DNA from: an uncultured Lachnospiraceae bacterium
Lineage (GTDB): Bacteria; Bacillota; Clostridia; Lachnospirales; Lachnospiraceae
DNA length: 8,184 bases
Direction: 5' to 3'
Assembly: GCA_947653315.1 (NCBI GenBank)
Contig: CANTGP010000123.1
Location: forward strand, 1 to 8,184
A model generated the notes under the pieces. It was not told the DNA's origin. It made no database searches and saw only the letters and a list, made by a program, of their open reading frames with translations. How positions within the stretch are numbered: the stretch's first letter is position 1; each line of letters opens with the position of its first letter. Of this stretch, positions 4,589 to 8,184 are shown in pieces. A program made the translations under genes and the position numbers.

Positions 4589-7198
4589 TCAGTTATAAAC
4601 TCCGTATACCGAAGACAACCCCGCCTGGAACTGCACGCACACCTGTCCGTTCACCTTCACCACACGGGATTCCACCTGCTCCAACTGACCGTCCTCATCC
4701 AAACAGAACACTTTCAGGTTCTCCTCCAAAACGCCCATGGGCTTCGGAAGCGTAACCGTCATAGTCTGTTTCCCCAGCCTGCTTATGGGAATCCTGCGCT
4801 CCGCTTCATACAGCGAAATATCATAAAGCTGCATACTTTTCATGGAACTGCCGCCGGAAGCCCTCCGGAAAGCGGCGGTAATGTCACTGCCGGATACCGT
4901 ACTGTCCGCGATACGCAGAATATAATTCCCGTTATCACCCGCGATTTCCGCCGTTGCCGCAGGGGAAGAAGGTAACGTGGAACTGCGAAGCTCCACCCTG
5001 ACACTGCCTTCCTGCCCTTCTTCACCGCTTCCGGACATAGCCGTTCCGGCACCGTTTCCCCAAAGAATCTCCGGCTCCTCCGCCACATACACCTCATAAG
5101 GTTTCCCGTATACGATAACCTGCGGCGGCGCCGTCCACGAATTCACTTCCGATTCCGGCATACTGTAATATTTCAGCCGCAGCCGTCCCGGCGTATCCCC
5201 CTCCGCCGCCTGCTCCACGCTGCAAATCATACCCTTAAAACCGCCCAAATCATAACTGAGCACACTGCCCGCGATATCGGAAGCCGTTACGTGGCTGTCC
5301 ACAACCGCAATATCCACACCTTTTAAAACCGCATCCCTAAAATCCCCGTTGGCAAGCCTGGTCGCCGTCTTCTCATATGATACTTTCGGCAAATCCTTTC
5401 CCAAAAATACCGCTACCCGCGTACCGTCCTCTTTATCCGCCTCCGTTATGTCAAACGCCTTCAAACCAATCACCTGCACCGAAGCCGGTATTTTCACCGT
5501 ACTGATTGGACAGCCCTCAAACGCCCGGTCCCGGATTTCCCGGATACCGCTTCCCATGGACACACTGGTTAACCCGCTGCATCCGGCGAAAGCATCCTCG
5601 CCGATTACCGTCAGGCTCTCCGGCAGCTTCACGGAAGTAATACGCGTATTATCCTTAAAAACCTCCGCACCGATCTGCTTTACGCCCTCCGGTATTTGCA
5701 CATTCGTATTCATTCCCGCATAGGCAATTAAAATCCCGTCCCCGACAATGGTAAAAGGATTCTGTCTGTCCCTAAGCCGCTCCTCCATCCACTTGGTGGA
5801 ATCAAACGCTGACGGCTCTATCTTCGTCACACTGGAAGGTATCTTTACCTGCGCCAAATTGTCACAATGGTAAAAAGCACCGTAGCCGATGGATGTTACA
5901 CCGGACGGTATTTCAACGGACGTAAGTCCCGACCGGGCAAAGGAAAAGTCCCCGATTTCCTTAATTCCGTCCGGCATCTCATACTCCGTCAGCGATACAT
6001 TATTATAATAAGCCTGCGAAGCTATCTTCTCGTCATTCACCACGGTATACTTACGGAAACCGCCTCCGGAGGCCATCTCCTCCGCACCGTTTTCCTCCGC
6101 CGCCGGCGCCGGATTGCCGGACAACACCCTGGACTGGCTGTTATCCATAAACACAAACGCACTCCCGCCCACGATGGAGCTCTGCCCCATAACGGTACCG
6201 GAATCCGCGGAAGCGCCGCCCGCAGAACCGCCAAACAGTCCCTCCGCAAAACGAATCCCTCCGCCTTCCCCGGCACTGCCGTCGATATCCTGGGATTCCG
6301 CCTGCGCCACATTGGATTTGTCACGGCTTTCCTCGTATTCCACCGCATAAGAACCCGGCTCGCCCACAATCGTCAGCTTCGGACAGCCGTCAAACGCCGT
6401 CCGGTGAATCTCGTTTACCGATATCGGCACCTGTGTCTCACCAAGGTTTACGCAGTTGGCAAAAGACTTAAGGCCAATGCTGTGCAGGGAATACGGAAGA
6501 ATCACCTTCTCCAGCGAAGTACAGTTAGTAAAGGCATAATCCGGAATTTCCTTTAAGTTGCTGCTGATTTCCACCCTTTTTATGCGTTTACAGCCCCAAA
6601 AAGCGTTGTTGCGGATTTCCGTTACGGTAGAAGGCATCTTATAGACTTCCGACTCGTAACCGGGAATCATGCAATAAATGATTTTCTTATCCTTGCTGTA
6701 TATCACACCGTTTTCATAAGCAAACGCCGTATTATTCCTGTTTAACGTGGCAGAGGTCAGGTTATCGCAGCCCGCAAAAACACCGGTTCCCAAACTGTTT
6801 AGCTTCTTACCGAGGCTGACGGAACGAAGACTGGTACAACCGCTGAACGCACCATTGCCAATCGATGTCACCGTATCGGGAATTTTAACGGTCTCCAAAG
6901 AAGTACAGCCGCTAAAGGCATTGTAATCAATGCTTTCCACATAAGCCGGTATATCCACTTTCACCAGCTCCGTATGTCCGGCAAAGGCTTCCTTGCCGAT
7001 TTTCTTTACTGTCGTCGGAATCGTTACGGCGCTTGCCGTGCCGGTATACTTTACCAACAGATCACCCTTCATCTGAAAATCGGAAGCAGATGCCGACTCT
7101 GCTTCCGTATATGACATGGGTAACCTGGCTGCCGCTGCCGTCACGCAGACCAGCACAGCCCCCAACAGTATTTTAAACCTTTTACGTATTTTACGCAT
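4589..7198 (-). CDS. Secreted BspA-like leucine-rich-repeat surface protein
   Basis: An 869-residue exported protein. Residues 1 to about 30 form a signal peptide: basic MRKIRKRFK, then hydrophobic ILLGAVLVCV and AAAA. Two blocks of 23-residue BspA-type (LRR_5) repeats follow, at about 62-291 and 388-591, with the pattern AFxGCxxLxxVxIPxxVxxIG; about 14 units are recognisable. Two units carry longer inserts (ENGVIYSKDKK and the stretch around FTIVGDGILI) typical of this family. A Gly/Ala/Ser/Glu-rich, probably disordered segment (about 292-382) separates the blocks. After a non-repeat region and a second linker (about 715-750), residues 757-869 form a beta-rich module homologous to the one in the neighbouring anchored protein. 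The chain stops right after this module, with no sorting signal, transmembrane helix or visible wall-binding domain. BspA-like proteins bind host or bacterial surface ligands in some species; no ligand can be read here. The ATG at 7198 is chosen for GGGGAGG 5 nt upstream; an ATG at 7225 lacks a good site and would add nine residues. Confidence 0.92.
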   Translation of the reverse strand: MRKIRKRFKILLGAVLVCVTAAAARLPMSYTEAESASASDFQMKGDLLVKYTGTASAVTIPTTVKKIGKEAFAGHTELVKVDIPAYVESIDYNAFSGCTSLETVKIPDTVTSIGNGAFSGCTSLRSVSLGKKLNSLGTGVFAGCDNLTSATLNRNNTAFAYENGVIYSKDKKIIYCMIPGYESEVYKMPSTVTEIRNNAFWGCKRIKRVEISSNLKEIPDYAFTNCTSLEKVILPYSLHSIGLKSFANCVNLGETQVPISVNEIHRTAFDGCPKLTIVGEPGSYAVEYEESRDKSNVAQAESQDIDGSAGEGGGIRFAEGLFGGSAGGASADSGTVMGQSSIVGGSAFVFMDNSQSRVLSGNPAPAAEENGAEEMASGGGFRKYTVVNDEKIASQAYYNNVSLTEYEMPDGIKEIGDFSFARSGLTSVEIPSGVTSIGYGAFYHCDNLAQVKIPSSVTKIEPSAFDSTKWMEERLRDRQNPFTIVGDGILIAYAGMNTNVQIPEGVKQIGAEVFKDNTRITSVKLPESLTVIGEDAFAGCSGLTSVSMGSGIREIRDRAFEGCPISTVKIPASVQVIGLKAFDITEADKEDGTRVAVFLGKDLPKVSYEKTATRLANGDFRDAVLKGVDIAVVDSHVTASDIAGSVLSYDLGGFKGMICSVEQAAEGDTPGRLRLKYYSMPESEVNSWTAPPQVIVYGKPYEVYVAEEPEILWGNGAGTAMSGSGEEGQEGSVRVELRSSTLPSSPAATAEIAGDNGNYILRIADSTVSGSDITAAFRRASGGSSMKSMQLYDISLYEAERRIPISRLGKQTMTVTLPKPMGVLEENLKVFCLDEDGQLEQVESRVVKVNGQVCVQFQAGLSSVYGVYN
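4592..4930 (-). other. C-terminal module of the LRR protein shared with the anchored neighbour
   Basis: Codes for residues 757-869 of the LRR protein. Landmarks in order are NYILRIAD, MQLYDISLYEAE, MTVTLPKP, DGQLEQVE, GQVCVQFQ and SSVYGVYN. The protein encoded at 7326-8184 has the same landmarks in the same order: NFVVKITD, LPMDISLYDA, VDITLPLP, NGRLEDLN, GIPCVQFT and SPYTIYV. The match is colinear over about 110 residues. I do not recognise the domain by name. Confidence 0.75.
5426..6037 (-). repeat. LRR block B (BspA-type 23-residue repeats)
   Basis: Codes for residues 388-591 of the LRR protein: six to seven units such as YGAFYHCDNL, EDAFAGCSGL and DRAFEGCP with following VKIPxSVxxIG strands. 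The 69-bp period is visible mainly at protein level; the DNA copies have diverged, arguing against recent expansion. One unit has an insert containing KWMEERLRDRQNPF. Confidence 0.8.
6053..6325 (-). other. Low-complexity linker between the two LRR blocks
   Basis: Codes for about residues 292-382, rich in Gly, Ala, Ser, Glu and Asp, with no LRR pattern. Segments such as AGEGGGIRFAEG and NPAPAAEENGAEE suggest a flexible acidic spacer. It splits the LRR solenoid into two halves and would be the most protease-accessible part of the protein. Confidence 0.65.
6326..7015 (-). repeat. LRR block A (BspA-type 23-residue repeats)
   Basis: Codes for residues 62-291: about eight units, for example YNAFSGCTSLETVKIPDTV, NGAFSGCTSLRSVSLG, NNAFWGCKRIKRVEI and RTAFDGCPKL. 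The fourth unit is stretched by an insert containing ENGVIYSKDKKIIYCMIPG, a common variation in BspA-like proteins. Confidence 0.85.
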
Positions 7199-7203
7199 AA
7201 AAA

Positions 7204-7210
7204 CCTCCCC
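7204..7210 (-). promoter_or_regulatory. Ribosome binding site of the LRR protein
   Basis: GGGGAGG on the minus strand, 5 nt before the ATG at 7198. This places the basic n-region of the signal peptide directly at the N terminus and rules against the ATG at 7225. Confidence 0.8.
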
Positions 7211-7238
7211 GTCGCTCCCTTTCATGCCTGAAACCGGT

Positions 7239-7273
7239 CATGGGAAGAATGCCTTTCGGCATTCTCCCACATG
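7239..7273. other. Intergenic hairpin between the two surface protein genes
   Basis: GGGAAGAATGCC (7242-7253) pairs with GGCATTCTCCC (7258-7268) around a 4-nt loop (GAAA on the minus-strand transcript), with one bulged base; flanking CATG sequences can extend the pairing. It sits in the 127-bp gap after the anchored protein's stop codon. Neither side has a T run, so it is a poor intrinsic terminator. It may instead protect the 3' end of the upstream mRNA or be a processing site. I found no clear promoter for the LRR gene in this gap. Confidence 0.55.
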
Positions 7274-7325
7274 TACCGGATCCATATTTGGAAATCCTCC
7301 CGGAAACCATCCGCAAACTGACGGA

Positions 7326-8184
7326 TTAAGCATGTTTTACCTTAGGCTGTTTATCTTTCTTGCAGAACAGCACAATCGAGATACACGCAAGCCCCATCGC
7401 AAGGAACCACTTCGGATGAATCGGGTCGCCGGTCTTAGGCGTTGCATCAATCGTTCCCGCCGTCAGGTTCGCCGTGTCCACATAAATCGTGTACGGTGAG
7501 AAGTGCGTCGCGGTAAACTGGACGCAAGGTATGCCGTCAATTGTCGTAAATCTTGTATTCAAATCTTCCAGTCTGCCGTTTGCCACAGCCGCCGCCTTAT
7601 TGTTACCCGCATACTGGATTAATTCATCCGGCAGAGGCAGGGTAATGTCAACGGTAACACCCGACACGTCAGTAATCTTCGTCGTTCCGGTAGCGTCATA
7701 CAGACTGATATCCATCGGTAAGTAAGCAATGTTGCTCAAATCACCGTATTTCGCTTCCAATGCCGCGATAACCGCCGCCGTAGCCTGCGCATCATCGGTA
7801 ATCTTCACCACAAAGTTATCGGAAGAACCGTTCACGTTCGCCGAAGCGATATCCGTATTGGAGATACCTCCCTTGGATACGTCTACCGTCGTGGTGGAAT
7901 TCCTTCTTGCACTCCTGGAATTGCTGCTGACGGAGGATGAACTGCCCACCTTAAAGTTCGCGTTAATTTCCACATTATTGGCCGGCATCGTAAAGGTCGT
8001 CGCGATTGCCGTCTGGTTCACGAAGCCCACGCCGTTGGAGGAACTGGTCCATTTGTCAAATACCGTCCCGTCCGCCCTCGCATAAGCGTTAATCGGTACA
8101 ATCGTACCCGCCGTATACTCACCGGAACCGGAGCCGCCGTTTACCACTACCTTATACTTCGTACCGTTGCCGGATACGCTGTTG
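7326..8184 (-). CDS. Cell-wall-anchored surface protein with divergent InlB-type repeat, C-terminal part
   Basis: The reading frame is open through the right edge, so only the last 285 residues are seen and the start is missing; the in-frame GTG at 8147 is just a Val codon. The first part (about the first 80 visible residues) matches the divergent InlB B-repeat pattern: YKVVVNGGSGSGEYTAG, then a FDKW strand, a TFTMPANNVEINANF ending. A Ser/Thr/Asn-rich linker containing SARRNSTTT follows. Next comes a beta-rich module (7479-7817) that is colinear with the C terminus of the downstream LRR protein. The protein ends with a sortase-type signal: TPKTG, a hydrophobic span WFLAMGLACISIVLF, and a basic tail KKDKQPKVKHA. 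It would therefore be secreted and covalently linked to the wall by a sortase accepting xPxTG. The missing N-terminal part may hold the functional domain, so no ligand can be given. It ends 127 bp before the LRR gene and on the same strand. Confidence 0.88.
   Translation of the reverse strand, partial: NSVSGNGTKYKVVVNGGSGSGEYTAGTIVPINAYARADGTVFDKWTSSSNGVGFVNQTAIATTFTMPANNVEINANFKVGSSSSVSSNSRSARRNSTTTVDVSKGGISNTDIASANVNGSSDNFVVKITDDAQATAAVIAALEAKYGDLSNIAYLPMDISLYDATGTTKITDVSGVTVDITLPLPDELIQYAGNNKAAAVANGRLEDLNTRFTTIDGIPCVQFTATHFSPYTIYVDTANLTAGTIDATPKTGDPIHPKWFLAMGLACISIVLFCKKDKQPKVKHA
7428..7442 (-). other. Sortase sorting motif TPKTG
   Basis: Codes for TPKTG, followed by Asp-Pro, a 15-residue hydrophobic span and a basic tail, the three-part layout of a cell-wall sorting signal. 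The first position is Thr rather than Leu, a variant of the xPxTG type seen in many Clostridia. Confidence 0.8.
7479..7817 (-). other. Beta-rich module before the sorting signal, shared with the LRR protein
   Basis: Codes for about 113 residues from NFVVKITD to SPYTIYV. It contains LPMDISLYDA, VDITLPLP, GRLEDLN and CVQFTATHFSPY. It lies directly before the anchor, where such stalk modules are usual. Its colinear relative closes the LRR protein at 4592-4930. Confidence 0.75.

Noticed and set aside
5867..6556. Plus-strand open frame (229 codons) opposite the LRR gene
   Set aside because: Shadow of the LRR coding sequence. The sense frame has a signal peptide and repeat pattern, while the antisense translation has neither.
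5426..7015. Possible DNA-level tandem repeats or CRISPR-like periodicity of 69 bp
   Set aside because: The period matches 23-residue LRR units and the DNA copies differ widely. There are no identical direct repeats with unique spacers.
8145..8147. GTG at 8147 as the start of the anchored surface protein
   Set aside because: The frame stays open to the window edge and upstream residues (GNGTKYKV) continue the InlB-type repeat. The signal peptide is missing, so the true start is outside the window.

Overview
The window looks like part of a mid-GC Firmicutes chromosome, most likely a gut Lachnospiraceae or related Clostridia. This is inferred from the gene families: a Re-type citrate synthase-like protein, an FCD-type GntR regulator, a BspA-like leucine-rich-repeat surface protein, a divergent InlB-type repeat, a xPxTG sorting signal, and strong GGAGG ribosome binding sites. 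All six genes I can support lie on the minus strand, so transcription runs from high to low coordinates. Every long plus-strand reading frame is an antisense shadow.

Right part (8184 to 4517), surface protein region: the C-terminal part of a cell-wall-anchored protein (open at the window edge; divergent InlB-type repeat, conserved beta-rich module, TPKTG sorting signal) is followed by a secreted 869-residue BspA-like LRR protein. The LRR protein ends in a diverged copy of the same module but has no anchor. Next (4516 to 3578) is a 312-residue subtilisin-family serine protease with an intact catalytic set but no signal peptide or prodomain. Its Shine-Dalgarno sequence sits inside a perfect 9-bp stem.

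Left part (3590 to 12), central carbon/glutamate region: a strong predicted sigma-A promoter (TTGACA-17-TACAAT) begins inside the last codons of the protease gene. Its -10 and -35 elements are each covered by a TTGT...ACAA palindrome. It would drive a homocitrate/isopropylmalate synthase-family gene, best read as Re-citrate synthase, which overlaps an FCD-family GntR regulator gene by 20 bp. After a 173-bp gap with a hairpin and a purine-rich leader comes a eukaryotic-type NADP isocitrate dehydrogenase. Citrate synthase plus isocitrate dehydrogenase would supply the oxidative branch to 2-oxoglutarate, hence glutamate. The regulator probably controls this operon and itself through the palindromes. 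No aconitase gene is visible here.

I see no rRNA, tRNA, CRISPR array, insertion sequence or phage gene. The more interesting items are the promoter/operator layout inside the protease 3' end, the protease RBS hairpin, and the C-terminal module shared by the two adjacent surface proteins.
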